A DNA stretch of 64,000 nucleotides, taken from positions 620,001 through 684,000 of the forward strand of contig OX595996.1 in assembly GCA_951394045.1 (NCBI GenBank), read 5' to 3'. Below are positions 29,846-40,486 of the stretch, piece after piece. The first letter of the stretch is position 1. Every line of letters starts with the position of its first letter. Under the pieces are notes generated by a model, which was given only the letters and a program-made list of their open reading frames with translations, was not told the DNA's origin and searched no databases. Source of the stretch: Nitzschia sp. DOCU1 (Eukaryota > Bacillariophyta > Bacillariophyceae > Bacillariales > Bacillariaceae). The translations under genes were made by a program, and so were the position numbers.

Positions 29846-30847
29846 ATGAGCTTGAGAGAGACGCAACAACAGCCGCATCGACCGCTGCACATTTTGATCA
29901 CTGGAAGTTCGCAAGGTGTCGGGTTGGTGGCCGCACAACGTTTGATTCAACAAGGGCACGTTGTGTATCATGGCTGCCGATCCAAGAGGCGAGCGGAAGA
30001 GGCTGTCGCGGCAGCCGGTGGTGGGATTGCATTGGAAGCTTGTGATTTGAGTGACTTGGATTCCGTCAAGAAATTTGCGAAAGCGGTGGAGCGACAAGTC
30101 CCAAGGTTGGATGTTTTGTGCCTGAATGCGGCAGTGGGCCCATCACTTGCCACGATCCCCCAGTTGACGGCGCAAGGATTCGAGGAAGGAATTGGTGTAA
30201 ATCATTTGGGACACTTTCTCTTGACACAGCTTTTGTATAAGAAGCTTGCAGCCGATGGGGGAGGCCGGCTGGTCATTACTGCCTCCTCGGTGCACGACCC
30301 ATCGCTCAAGGCGGGGCAATCGGGCGGCAAAACTGCCACGCTGGGAAACATGTCAGGGCTAGGTGTCGACTTGCGAAAGAGTCCCGACGGTCCTGCCATG
30401 ATTGATGGTGGCTTGGAGTACTTTGGCTCAAAAGTCTACAAGGATTCAAAGTTGTGCAATATCCTTACTTGTCGGCATGCTGCCCAGTTGTATCCTCCAT
30501 CTATCACTTGCGTCTGTTTCAACCCAGGATTCGTTCCCACTACAGCACTCTTTTCATCCATGCGCCAAGAATCTTGGTGGAAAGCCCAAGCATTGACATT
30601 GTTTGCCAGTATCATGGGAATCTCAGTGCCGTTGGAAGTGGCCGGGGAGCGCCTTGCGTACATGGCCACTTCATCTGGCCTTGCAAGTGGAACTTACTAT
30701 TGTGCGCCAGCCAAGTCCCATGCCACACAGCCCGAAGCGGACGGGGGTGGATTCGTCCTGACTCCGGTTTCAGAAGAAGCCTCAAACGATCATGTAGCAG
30801 CCCAGTTATGGGAAAAGTCCTTGGCGGTCGTTAGTAGGTGGTTGTAG
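29846..30847 (+). CDS. short-chain dehydrogenase related to protochlorophyllide oxidoreductase
   Basis: 333 residues, single exon. The Rossmann fold is complete: ITGSSQGVG nucleotide motif, CDLSDLDSV after strand 3, DVLCLNAAV and VNHLGHFLLTQLL. The active-site block KVYKDSKLCNILT has Tyr and Lys in YxxxK spacing, with the KDSK-CN pattern typical of light-dependent protochlorophyllide oxidoreductase and its relatives. FNPGFVPTTALF follows at the usual distance. True POR reduces ring D of protochlorophyllide in the plastid. Here the protein starts only about 15 residues before the fold (MSLRETQQQ), with no signal or transit peptide, so a cytosolic POR-like or retinol-dehydrogenase-like enzyme is more likely. 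An upstream unspliced exon could still supply a presequence. Substrate unknown. Confidence 0.8.
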   Translation: MSLRETQQQPHRPLHILITGSSQGVGLVAAQRLIQQGHVVYHGCRSKRRAEEAVAAAGGGIALEACDLSDLDSVKKFAKAVERQVPRLDVLCLNAAVGPSLATIPQLTAQGFEEGIGVNHLGHFLLTQLLYKKLAADGGGRLVITASSVHDPSLKAGQSGGKTATLGNMSGLGVDLRKSPDGPAMIDGGLEYFGSKVYKDSKLCNILTCRHAAQLYPPSITCVCFNPGFVPTTALFSSMRQESWWKAQALTLFASIMGISVPLEVAGERLAYMATSSGLASGTYYCAPAKSHATQPEADGGGFVLTPVSEEASNDHVAAQLWEKSLAVVSRWL

Positions 30848-31067
30848 ATGACCAGCAATAGTTCGAACTAAACAAACTCTACACTGCATAAGACAAGCAT
30901 TGCACGAGGAGCATAGCAGGAGCTATTACCAACTGGAATTTCGTTCCTAAAGGTTTGCTATGGGATACTCATATTCCCACCGGCGTAGCCCAGTGAGCAA
31001 AGTAGACGCGGCGAGACTGAAGCACCAAACCTCGCTATTCCTGCCCCAATCGGGTCGCAAGAACACT

Positions 31068-32249
31068 TCAGTCGGAAGAAACTCTCTCATAGAATAGCAT
31101 GTAGCCAATGTTTGTAGCCTTGCTGGGTGACTCCATACTGTCGTCTACCAGTTTTCCAAAACTCTCTCTCTTAACCGTATCCCAATCGACAGGCTCCACA
31201 TCCGTCCCCCAGAAACGGCCCCATTGCGTTCCGTCGTTGCAACGAACAAAGGAAAAGTAGCGACCATAGCCATTACAGTTTCCGTGGTGCACCACGACTG
31301 ACAAAAGACGATATTGTAGTGAACAAGATTCTTTCTCGGCCTCATCCAGTAACAACAAGTCGGACAAGTCTAGAAATTCATCAAACTCAAAGTATGCATT
31401 CCGATTTGTTACTGGCCACCTCTTGAATCGAACTGTCAACAGGGTCGGTAGACGACTGTAGATGGGCCTTCGAGAAATGCTAGCGGACGCGGGCCGATCC
31501 GGACTGCATTCACATGTGACGTGGTGGAGATTCACATTTACAAAGCTTCCGTCCCCTTCACCCAAAGCTTGCAGTATCAGCGGCGTCAAGTGATTGTGCT
31601 GCTCCACTTGCGGGTTCTGGGCTGGAGAGACCGGGCAATCAAAGCAGTATGGTGCAATACCTCCCCTCCCCGCGAGCGGATCTTTGGAGAGGACGGCGTC
31701 ACATGCTGTGCATCGCTTGATAGTGGTCCGCGGGATCTCAAATACGCGTTCAAAAGCTAATTTGGCTTCCTTGGGAACTCGCTCCATTTCAAAGAAATAC
31801 TTCAGTTTCCTGATGAAGACCTGATAAAAGTTGTGTGCGTCGTTGGGTTGATCGATGGGGAAGCGCAGTGACATGCACTTTCGAACCGTACTGACAAATT
31901 CGGTTGGGTCGACGTGTCCCAAGGGTCCAATGTAGGGATTAATGTGAGAGTACACTAGCCGAAGGACGTCGTGCTTGACTTGACCGTCGGGATCTTCGGC
32001 TTTCGGGAGGATGTTTTCCACTCTTTTCCACTCTTGAAAGATGATTTGGAACTCTATGATCATCTCGAACACGGACGCATTATCCCTGGGTATTATGTTG
32101 CCAAGGTCAAGGGACAGGATCGACTCTCGGAACTCTGTGCAATGGTACAACGTTTGTAGAATCACCTCCATGTAACCTGTGTTTCCCAGGTTGAGCATTC
32201 CTCCCTGCCGAATCCGGTTTTCTGTGCCTCGCTTAGATACCATGGCCAT
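31068..32249 (-). CDS. USP-fold deubiquitinase homologue lacking catalytic Cys and His
   Basis: 393 residues from ATG 32249; an in-frame ATG follows at codon 3. The peptidase C19 fold is plain: GMLNLGNTGYMEVILQTLYH at the Cys box, a Cys-pair finger (RCTACDAV...PYCFDCP), LLTVRFKRWP, the His box SVVVHHGNCNGYGRYFSFVRC with WGRFWGTDVEPV, and the terminal YMLFYER strand. In active USPs the Cys box reads GNTCYM; here residue 25 is Gly (codon 32177-32175, GGT). The catalytic His of the GHY motif is Arg330 (codon 31262-31260, CGC). The Asp/Asn is uncertain. The protein should therefore lack peptidase activity. The frame is otherwise intact, so a ubiquitin-binding or scaffold role, like other pseudo-DUBs such as USP39, is inferred rather than a decayed gene. 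Confidence 0.78.
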   Translation of the reverse strand: MAMVSKRGTENRIRQGGMLNLGNTGYMEVILQTLYHCTEFRESILSLDLGNIIPRDNASVFEMIIEFQIIFQEWKRVENILPKAEDPDGQVKHDVLRLVYSHINPYIGPLGHVDPTEFVSTVRKCMSLRFPIDQPNDAHNFYQVFIRKLKYFFEMERVPKEAKLAFERVFEIPRTTIKRCTACDAVLSKDPLAGRGGIAPYCFDCPVSPAQNPQVEQHNHLTPLILQALGEGDGSFVNVNLHHVTCECSPDRPASASISRRPIYSRLPTLLTVRFKRWPVTNRNAYFEFDEFLDLSDLLLLDEAEKESCSLQYRLLSVVVHHGNCNGYGRYFSFVRCNDGTQWGRFWGTDVEPVDWDTVKRESFGKLVDDSMESPSKATNIGYMLFYERVSSD

Positions 32250-32807
32250 GATCTTGATTTGCCTCGTTGTAAGAAAGACTGTCAATGGCGAAGGAAAAAT
32301 TCACTCATCAATGGAAAGAGGTGGTGGGCTTCCGTAGTGGTGTCAAACTTTGTTGTGAGTGCAGGATGTGCTTTGACAAAAAACGAAAACGAAAGTGACG
32401 ATCCCTCCCTCTCCAAATTCCAGGGCCATCGTTCCCCCTTTTAATCAAACGGTGGTGGTCCACATTGCTGACCCGATTTCGGGGGAGGGGACGGCTTCTA
32501 ATCGTAAGATCGCGCCGGTCGGGCCTCGGATTGGAGGGAAAATCTCGTGCCAACGGGTCGATAACGCTGTTTTTTCGGTTGGCCCTTGACAAAATTGTCG
32601 ACGAAGGACGAACTACGACTTCAACGAGACGGCCAACGGCCGTCGTCACACGGACAATGACGAACATGCAGAGAAAGATCTTGTTCCCGTGGTCGAACGC
32701 TCCCTCCATCGTCCAAACAGTTGTCGCCTATTGTCATGATTACTACAAACAAAAACAAAGGCTGCTATGAAGGAACTGCCAAGTACAATGGCGCAAGTAC
32801 TCACGCG
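32250..32807. other. divergent promoter region, no gene recognised
   Basis: 558 bases between the pseudo-USP and DUF819 starts. Open frames in this interval, including 133 codons on the minus strand at 32308-32709, are Arg-rich and show no family features. Confidence 0.35.
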
Positions 32808-34358
32808 ATGATGAGAATCCTTCTTCATGACCGTTTTGTGCGGTTGGCACTACTACTTTTGTGGACGGTGTGGCACCTACCTATCCGACCCACCGAGGCT
32901 TTTGTGGGATTTCCATCATCCATCACACCTGCAAGAGCCCACCACCGATGGAAGAAATCAGCATTGATTGTGGAACGATTCCAGAAAGTTCAGGATGTGG
33001 TGGTCGTTCCACGCACGACCACTGTCACCAATCTGTTTCTGGTAATGGAACCTTCAACTTTCGCCGCGTCCATGGCCTTGGTGGGATCGTCATTCTTGGG
33101 AATGCAACTGGATCGATACATACCTAGTACTGGAATTCTTGGGACCTTGACGACAGCGGCCTTGATTTCAAATGTCGTGCCCCTGGTTCCGAGCTCCCAC
33201 CGACTGTACGACTTGTGCTGGTCTTGGATTCTTCCTGGTTCTCTAGCGATGCTATTGCTGGGATACAATACAAGTACTAATAAAGACATGGATTCTTCTG
33301 ATACTGGGATAACGACGGGAGGAGGCGTTTTCCAGGCGATTGCACGAGTGGCAGGTCCCTTTGTCCTAGCCTCGATGGGTTCCATCTTGGGATGTTGGGC
33401 GGCCTTTCGACTCGCCCTGCTGGGCCGCTGGTTCTCTTGTGTAGCAGATGCTCGAGCGGCCACATCTTGTTTGGCAGCATCCTATGTGGGTGGATCCGTT
33501 AATTTGTTTGCCACAGCCAAAATCATTCAGGCGCCATCCTCGCTACTCTCTTCCATGGCGACGGCCGATTTGATTGCCATGGCACTCTATTTCAGTATAT
33601 TGTCATCCACGCTAGAGTGGAAATGGCTTCGATCCTTATTTGGTACTACTGGAAACAACGAGACAAACAATGGTCAAGGACAAAGGATCAATCGTACAAT
33701 TGGATCTACACCACCATCTGGTACACAAGAAGAAATTGCCTCTTTGACGACGACAAAATCTAGCTTGGTCAAGACTTTGCCGATCTTTCCCCTTTTGCTG
33801 GGATTGACCTTTTCCGTTGTCGGGGTAGCCAATGCGGTAGAATCTCGCTTGTCGCATTGGATTCCAGGGACGGCTTGTGGAGTCATTGCCATTTTGGCTC
33901 CGTTGGTCCGATCATTACTTCAATACAACAAGAAACGAATGTCATTGGTATCCTCCACGGAATGGAGCACTACCGCCTCGACATTGGCCGACTGGTTGTT
34001 TCTCGTCTTTTTTGCTTCTATTGGAGTCGGCGTTGATTTGACAGCCACCCTGAAAATGGGTCCTGCTTGCTTGCTCGTGTCGGTTTTGGCCCTAGCGGTT
34101 CATTTGCTAGTGACGGTAGTCGGCTCTAAGCTTTTATTGCCTACAAGACGCTATAACATTACGGTGGAAGATTTGTGGATTGCCAGCAATGCAGCGATTG
34201 GAGGCCCTGCCACGGCCGCTGCCTTTTGTAATCGAATGAAACACGATGAAAATTTGTGGGGACGAACCGTGGCGGCCACGGTATGGGGCGTGGTGGGCTA
34301 TGCTGTCGGGACTCTGATAGGTGTTGGATTGTATCGATTTTTAGGTGGAGTTTTATAA
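32808..34358 (+). CDS. DUF819-family plastid membrane protein
   Basis: 516 residues from ATG 32808, chosen because it starts a signal peptide (RLALLLLWTVWHLP) ending PTEAF|VGFP, a diatom plastid cleavage motif. An earlier ATG at 32736 would bury it. The mature protein has about ten hydrophobic helices in two halves separated by a polar loop of about 60 residues (NNETNNGQGQRINRT...). DUF819 hallmarks include AASYVGGSVNLFATAKII in the first half, LADWLFLVFFASIGVGVDL, and NAAIGGPATAAAF in the second; these Gly-rich re-entrant motifs resemble those of secondary transporters. DUF819 proteins occur in bacteria and in plant chloroplasts, with no settled substrate. A transport role in the plastid envelope or thylakoid is inference. 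Confidence 0.8.
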   Translation: MMRILLHDRFVRLALLLLWTVWHLPIRPTEAFVGFPSSITPARAHHRWKKSALIVERFQKVQDVVVVPRTTTVTNLFLVMEPSTFAASMALVGSSFLGMQLDRYIPSTGILGTLTTAALISNVVPLVPSSHRLYDLCWSWILPGSLAMLLLGYNTSTNKDMDSSDTGITTGGGVFQAIARVAGPFVLASMGSILGCWAAFRLALLGRWFSCVADARAATSCLAASYVGGSVNLFATAKIIQAPSSLLSSMATADLIAMALYFSILSSTLEWKWLRSLFGTTGNNETNNGQGQRINRTIGSTPPSGTQEEIASLTTTKSSLVKTLPIFPLLLGLTFSVVGVANAVESRLSHWIPGTACGVIAILAPLVRSLLQYNKKRMSLVSSTEWSTTASTLADWLFLVFFASIGVGVDLTATLKMGPACLLVSVLALAVHLLVTVVGSKLLLPTRRYNITVEDLWIASNAAIGGPATAAAFCNRMKHDENLWGRTVAATVWGVVGYAVGTLIGVGLYRFLGGVL

Positions 34359-34519
34359 CACACTATTTAAAATACAAAGTTTCTACAGTACCCGCTTGTG
34401 ATACTCTAGAGCGACGAAAGTTCAAAATCGTTTTGGTTGTACAGGTCCGTCAAAAGTCGAGGACGATGGCGCGGCACACGGCTCGAATGTTCGATAGTAG
34501 AAGAATCCAAGCAGTTAAA

Positions 34520-34909
34520 TCAAGCGTCGTCTTCTTCCTGAGCAAAGGTTGCTTGATTGTAAATTGGCGCCGCCGCAAAACAAAAGAGACTCAAAAAGAT
34601 CATGTGTGTGACTTGCTGTTGATAGTACTGTCGAGCAGGAGCACAAACCCCCAAACCAAACAATCGTGGTGCATCCAAACACGCATTGTGTTGTCCTTGA
34701 GGCTTTTGAAATTTATGCGTCCGAATTTGACAACGAGCACACCATTCGTATCCCTCATGGGGAAGAGAGTCCGAGTAGGGTCGAATGGGATCTTTGGCAT
34801 TGAAATAACCTCTGCGTTGTGTCGGATGATTATTCTTTAGTATGGTTTGACGGCGTAATAGCAAACCCGGTCGCCGCAAGGCAGCAGGCCTTGACAATGG
34901 CCACAACAT
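34520..34909 (-). CDS. small basic protein, probably mitochondrial, unrecognised
   Basis: 129 residues from ATG 34909. The N-terminus is a strong mitochondrial-type presequence: hydrophobic, rich in Arg and Leu, no acidic residue in the first 40 (MLWPLSRPAALRRPGLLLRR). The middle contains a CARC pair (EWCARCQIRTHKF) and further Cys residues at about 35 and 10 residues' distance that could bind metal. One hydrophobic helix near the C-terminus (MIFLSLFCFAAAP) precedes an acidic end (EEDDA). It is convergent with the DUF819 gene, 161 bases away. I do not recognise a family. Composition and the presequence argue for a real gene rather than a chance frame. Confidence 0.55.
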   Translation of the reverse strand: MLWPLSRPAALRRPGLLLRRQTILKNNHPTQRRGYFNAKDPIRPYSDSLPHEGYEWCARCQIRTHKFQKPQGQHNACLDAPRLFGLGVCAPARQYYQQQVTHMIFLSLFCFAAAPIYNQATFAQEEDDA

Positions 34910-35489
34910 CTTGACTGTCAATCAATCGCAATGAGAATTGAGAGAACGGAAAGTGCCGTCCAGTGGAATCAAGTCAAGTTATCAGAAGGATGCAACGATA
35001 GCCTTTGAAGTCTTCGTAGCAGTTGTGATGGAGCCCTGAAGGTGGATTAATAATGCAAGGATCCACTTCTTCTTATTGGTGTAAACGCAAAGTGTCAACA
35101 GGGACGATGACAGAGAAATGAGGAAAATACGGAGTTGAACGAAAAGATGAAGAAGAGGCTTCGACTCTATGTGTGGGATTTATTCCGGGAAGAGCCTATC
35201 GGTGGATTCCGATTGGGTGTGCGATCTTGCCGTTGATGACGCAAGCCTATTCCGAGGTGCGAGGCCCCGTAGGTTTTCTACGATACATGATTTTCCCTAC
35301 TACAGATTGCGTAGAAAACGATTCCATCCGAAAAAATGGCGCGGTCTTTGCACGCGCCGTGGATTGTGCCGTTGTTCCGGCTCTCTTGGCAGCAGGTCAT
35401 TTTTGAGTGCCGCAAAAATTGGACTGCCCACAACACAGCATTAGCATTGCTGCATTTTTTCTCTCCTATCGATATCGATATCCACCACC
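34910..35489. other. divergent promoter region, no gene recognised
   Basis: 580 bases between the small mitochondrial-looking gene and the importin gene. It ends with a short palindromic CGATATCGATATC stretch near 35467, just before the importin start. Frames near 35169-35444 are short and have no recognisable features. Confidence 0.35.
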
Positions 35490-38400
35490 ATGAGTGCCAG
35501 TATCACACCGAATCTTTTGCAAGCCTTGTTGTCTCCCAATGGAGATGTGCGTTCTCAAGCTGAAAGGGCCTTTCAGTCAGTGTCTTTGCTGGATCGAATT
35601 CAAGGCCTCTTGCAGCATTTGTTGTTGTCCTCGAGCAATGATCCTGCGGTTCGTTTATTGACGGCAGTCTTGTTGCGACGTGATATTGTCAAATTGAGCT
35701 CGGCCCAGCATTTGATGGAACTCGTGTCTCCACTGCTCCAAGCCTTTCAACAGCAAGATCAACAGCAGCAAGTCGGTCATTGTGTGGCAGAAGTGTGTTC
35801 GTCCTTGACGCTGGTGCAACCCGACGCCGTGGCGGGTTCTTTGACGAGCATTTTGACGGCCCTTCAAGCCTCGATCCAACAAGGACATGTTCCTTCCTTG
35901 CAACTACTAGCTGCACTCGCCGAAAAGGCTCCCATGGCCTTTACGCAACTGGCAGTGGATTCCTTGCCCAGCTTTGATTCCAGTGCATGGACCAGCAATC
36001 CCGCGGCACTGGAAGCCTGGGCGCAAGTTCTAGTGAATGCCGCCATTGCAACGACCGTGACTAGTGTCCAGATTGGAGGCACTGCTACAACCAACTTGGA
36101 TGACTGGGTCGTCGAGCCGGGCTCTCGGGCTGCCAAATTAGGGCCCTGTCTCATGCCCCACTTTCAGTGGCTTCAGAGCAATGCTGCTGCTTTGTCGGAC
36201 TATTCGGTCAAGATTTTGCAGCATTTGGCACATGCCACCGTCTCTTGCCCGTCCTTGTTGGCAGGAAATGCCCAAGTATTGTCGACTTGTATCCAAACGT
36301 GCTTGCATGTTTCGACGACCGCCAAGGATGCCTCATTGGCTGCCTTGCACGTCTTGTCCTCCCTCGTATCTGTCGGAGATGTCAAGCGACGATACTTGCC
36401 CGCCGACCTGGCCACGGCCATGGCCACCACAGCCATTCCGCTTTGTATTCAAATCATGGCGGAACATGCGGGCGACTCCGAGGACGATCAGCAGTGGGCG
36501 GAAACGCCAGCCACCCTGGTACAAGATGGAATGGATGACGATGAAGAAGAAGATGACTATTTGTTTGCCGTCATGCTGCTGGAATCCTTTTTACAGGATT
36601 TGGGAGGCGCCTGCTTGGACGTGGTATTGCCTTTGACGGAATCCTTGTTGCAAGATGCGAGTCGGGCCAGAGTCGGACTGGCCGTGTTGGAGTGTGCCGT
36701 GGCATCGACGCCGCTGGCATTGACTCGTCATTTGCCCGTGGTCGTTCAAGCGGCCAGCACCTTGGCATTGGCAAATCCCCGGACTCGGTACCACGCCATT
36801 CGTCTCCTCGGAGCTCTTTGTGTCACGCATGCATCCATCCTGCGTGCGTCGTATTCGCAACCGATTCTTGAGGCCTTTGCTGCCGCCCTGGGTTCGACCA
36901 CGAGCAAGGTATCCGTGGTGGCGTCCTTGGGACTTGTGTCCTTTTGTCGAGGCGGCGATGACTTGGAACAAGTGCCGGAATGTTTGGCTCCCTTTATGGA
37001 CGGTTTGTTAAATGTCTTGATTCAGGGACCCTTGGCGTTGACTGGTACCGATGGAGGATCCATTGCCGTGCGAGTCCGGGCGATTGGTGTGACCGCGTGC
37101 CTGGCCCAGGCCAGCGGGGAAGCCTTTGCTCCGTTTTATAGCCGTATCATGCCAGGACTCTTGGCAACGTGTCAATTATCGTCGGTGGATTTGGCGGGAG
37201 CAGCCATGGAAGCGGCTACCATTGTCGGTCAAGCCGTGGGCAAGGAGTTGTTTCAGTCGGATGCGCAACAGTTGCTGGGGTGGATCTTGCCAGCCTTGCA
37301 ACAACCAGAGTCACCTATTTTGGAGCCCTTGTTGTTGGCCTGTGCTCGAATTGCATCGGTTTTGGAGGAAGACTTTGCTCCATATGCCGATTCGGTTGTG
37401 CCACTACTACTACTACGTGTACAAAAACCGCCGGATGTGTCCATTGTGGTGAGTACGAGTTGATTGCCTCCAGATTCCCAGTCCACGAATCTTGCAAAAA
37501 CTCATGTTGCACTATTTTATCATTTATAGGAGGGAGACGAAGCTGGTTTACAGGCCGACGAAGGCGACCAGGGCATTGAGAGCATGACCGTAGCAGTTCC
37601 AGGCCGTGGCTATACCAAGGTGACCATTAACACTACCATGATTCAAGAAAAGGCCCAGGCAGCACGCGCGCTCTATGAACACGCCAAGGCCATGGGGGCT
37701 GCCTATGGACCCTATGTGGAGCGCAGTCTGGAAGCCTTTTTGCCTTTGGTGAATTTTCCGTACTCGGCGGATGTTCGCAGTACTTCAGCACAAACCTTGG
37801 GCGCCATTTTTGATGCCGCTTGTCAGACCGGGGAAGAGATTGGCATGGCGATACCACGACAGTACTTGCCGCTACTAGCCAAGACGATTTCGACTCAGAT
37901 CGCCCAAGAAGAAACGACTGACATGGAGGCTCTATATGCTTTGGCCGATTCCCTCAGCGAAGTTTACTACATTGCATACCGATATCGCAAGACTCATTCG
38001 GAGATTCTTGCCAACTTTGGACTTGTGGATGCCCAAGCATCCGTGGAAGCCTGCATGAAGACCATGGTAGCTTGCTTGCAGAGACGCGCCCAGATTACTC
38101 AAGTGCTCGGGGGCGCAAATCTAACGGGCGAGGATGAGAAGCAAGATTATTTGGATCAGTTGCAGGCAGAGCAGCAGCTTTTGACTCCCTTGGTGGATTC
38201 TGTTGGTTATACTCTCAAGTTTTTCCGACAAGACTTTTTGCCACTCTTTGAAAAGTACGTGGCGCCCATTCTGGGGCCGAAATTGGAGTCTCAGTCGGAT
38301 GTTCGTGCCAGTCTTTCGGCTGTTTGTCTCTACGACGACGTTGTGGAACATTGTGGCGCCGACGCTGCGGCCAAGTACGCACCCCAATTGATGCAAGGAG

Positions 38401-39020
38401 TCGTCAAGGCCTTTGATCAGAACTCCAACGAAAAGGATCTTGTGCAAGCAGCGGTCTATGGAATTACTCAAATGGCTCGATACGCTCCCAGTGGGGTTTT
38501 CTCGAGTCACCTTCAAACCATCATTCATCGCCTTTTGGCATTGACTAGCCGCCCCAAGAACGAAGCTGGCGATGATCTTTACCTTGTGGAAATTGCCGCG
38601 TCGGCCTTGGCATCTGTTACTTTGTTGGGACCATATCCTGACGTAAAGTTTGTTCCACGCCAAACATTGGTCGATTCCTTGTTGTCTCAGCTTCCTATCC
38701 TCCAAGATGACGACGAAGCCAAGCTGTGTCACGCCGGACTCTGCCACTTGGTGGAGAATGGTACGATCGCTCTGGACCAAGAAGCTGTGCGAGTGGCCCG
38801 CATCATTGGAGACGTATTGGTGGAAGTTCAAGAGGGGGAAGACGTTGCGACTCCTGACACTGTGGAAAGAATGTCTTCCATCCTATTTCAAATGCAGCAG
38901 GGTTTGACTCCGTCGACGTTACAGCAAGCTTTTGGAGCCCTGGGGCCCGAAGCGCAACAAGTTGTGGGATCTGTGCTGCAAGACCTAGGGCTGAGTCGGG
39001 CGCACGTTGTAACACCCTGA
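35490..39020 (+). CDS. IPO5: importin-beta family karyopherin (importin-5/Kap121-like)
   Basis: Two exons, 35490-37448 and 37530-39020, with an 81-nt GTGAGT...ATAG intron in phase 0 (PDVSIV|EGDEAG). The product has 1149 residues, near the usual 1,100 of importin-5. It is an all-helical HEAT-repeat protein throughout. The N-terminus (NLLQALLSPNGDVRSQAERAF) and the start of repeat 2 (RLLTAVLLRRDIV) follow the importin-beta N-terminal region that contacts Ran. An acidic loop (MDDDEEEDDYLF) lies mid-protein, and the intron falls beside a second acidic loop (EGDEAGLQADEGDQG) typical of this subfamily's central insert. It carries cargo such as ribosomal proteins and histones through nuclear pores under Ran control. 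Paralogue assignment (IPO5 versus IPO4) is by overall look. Confidence 0.85.
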
Positions 39021-39259
39021 CCCGTGACTAGGTAGTTTCCTATGATCGGGCAGGCGGTAATGACCCTTCGATCGCCACTAAATAGGAGGCCTACTGTATA
39101 GTCCTACCCCGTTGATGGGTCTTTATTTGAAAGAGGAAAACTGTTATGCATATTATTGAGCTACGCGTGCAACGAAGACAACTCTAAATATGAATAGAAG
39201 GCCGAACAAACACGGCTGACTGAATCCAGTTACCAAGAAATCACAGGACTCAACCCGGC

Positions 39260-40486
39260 TTACTTTTTGGTGCGACTCTTCTTCAACCTTCGCCCTTCCG
39301 GGGTGTGATCTTCCCGAAGAGCTTGGCTTACTTTTTGACGGGCTGCGGCATCCGTTGCGATGTAGAAAGGTCGTCCCACTACAACATCATCTCGTTTGAG
39401 AAAGCGACCCCCTCTGGCCTTGACCCAATCGACCACATCAATGCTCATTTGGGTCTTGGCAGTATTCTCAAGATCCTTGTACAACTTTTGGTTGGAAAGA
39501 ATGTGCTTGCGGTATGCCTGGTTGCCAGGGTGGTGATTACTGAGCCCCCCACGGCCCAGGAGGACATCGTTATCAGTGATATCGACGTACACCTTTTTGG
39601 CTGGTTCTTTGCGGCGGAGACGCTTCTTCGAGCTTTGGGCTAGCTTTGCACCAACCTTGGGTCCGTTGCTAGTACTGCTCTTGAGTCCGGAACGGGTCTT
39701 GGAAGCACCCGCCGCCATTTTCATCCCTCCAAGGAACCCCTTTCTCATCCTCTTGGCAAGTGGGGACAGTTTGGGGGAGACTTTCCCCTTGCTGAAGACG
39801 GGAGAAACAGGTGGTGTGACATGCAAGTTCTCGAATAAGAGTCCTTCAACAAGATTTGGCTCATCAACATCCATTTTCTGACCGGATTTCTTCCTTTTGT
39901 TTCTACTGCCACGAGTAGTGGACGATTTGCGTGTGAGATTGAAGGCCTTGGGTTTGGGCAGGGTCGGGGACCTCAGCTCGTCCCGTGGCTCGTTGGATGG
40001 ATTCCTGCACCACCATGAGTCTTCATACGGAGATCCACTGGAGTTTCCGAACAAAGATCCGAGCGATGAATTGCGCAAACCCGAAAACGTCGACCAAACC
40101 CGAGAGCTATTTCTCATGGTCGAGCTCTGAAACGGTGCCCCAAACGGCGGAGCGTTGATGAAATAACCCATTGTATCCTCGTCCGCAAGCATTCGATCAA
40201 GATCATCGTCTTGATCGTCGCTCACGCAAGTCATGGTGGTGGCGTCAGTGTGACCGCTGCTGTTGAGATCGAAGTGACCCATGGTATCCTTGTCCCCAAT
40301 CATTCGATCAAAATCTTCGTCTTGATCGTCACTCACGCAAGTTACAGCGGTGGCGTCGGTTTGGCCACTGCTATTGAGATCCAGCGCCTCCTCATAGGCA
40401 GATTCAATATCGGCCAAGTTGAAGTCTTCCTCTTCAAAGTGATAGGGCTCCATTGTGGCATGCATATCATTGAAGATCGTCGACAT
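39260..40486 (-). CDS. DUF6824-domain protein with N-terminal tandem repeat
   Basis: 408 residues in one exon. The DUF6824 domain sits at the C-terminus (about 300-400): DITDNDVLLGRGGLSNHHPGN, then YKDLENTAKTQMSIDVVDWV, GGRFLKRDD and RQKVSQALRED. A basic tail KSRTKK and internal KKRLRRK/RGSRNKRKK clusters suggest nuclear location. The N-terminal region is acidic and contains two adjacent 37-residue repeats (36-72 and 73-109). The middle is Ser/Pro-rich. The gene's relative at 2475-4595 has the domain near the N-terminus instead. The domain's function is unknown; a DNA- or chromatin-linked role is often guessed but not shown here. Confidence 0.75.
   Translation of the reverse strand: MSTIFNDMHATMEPYHFEEEDFNLADIESAYEEALDLNSSGQTDATAVTCVSDDQDEDFDRMIGDKDTMGHFDLNSSGHTDATTMTCVSDDQDDDLDRMLADEDTMGYFINAPPFGAPFQSSTMRNSSRVWSTFSGLRNSSLGSLFGNSSGSPYEDSWWCRNPSNEPRDELRSPTLPKPKAFNLTRKSSTTRGSRNKRKKSGQKMDVDEPNLVEGLLFENLHVTPPVSPVFSKGKVSPKLSPLAKRMRKGFLGGMKMAAGASKTRSGLKSSTSNGPKVGAKLAQSSKKRLRRKEPAKKVYVDITDNDVLLGRGGLSNHHPGNQAYRKHILSNQKLYKDLENTAKTQMSIDVVDWVKARGGRFLKRDDVVVGRPFYIATDAAARQKVSQALREDHTPEGRRLKKSRTKK
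40160..40381 (-). repeat. 111-bp tandem duplication inside the DUF6824 gene
   Basis: Two in-frame copies, 40271-40381 and 40160-40270, encode DLNSSGxTDAT, TCVSDDQD and DRMxxDxDTMGxF with about ten differences out of 37 residues. Exact adjacency and the in-frame unit point to a segmental duplication that has since diverged. Confidence 0.85.

Noticed and set aside
38121..38831. 236-codon open frame on the minus strand
   Set aside because: Shadow of the importin coding sequence, which is a clear HEAT-repeat protein on the plus strand.
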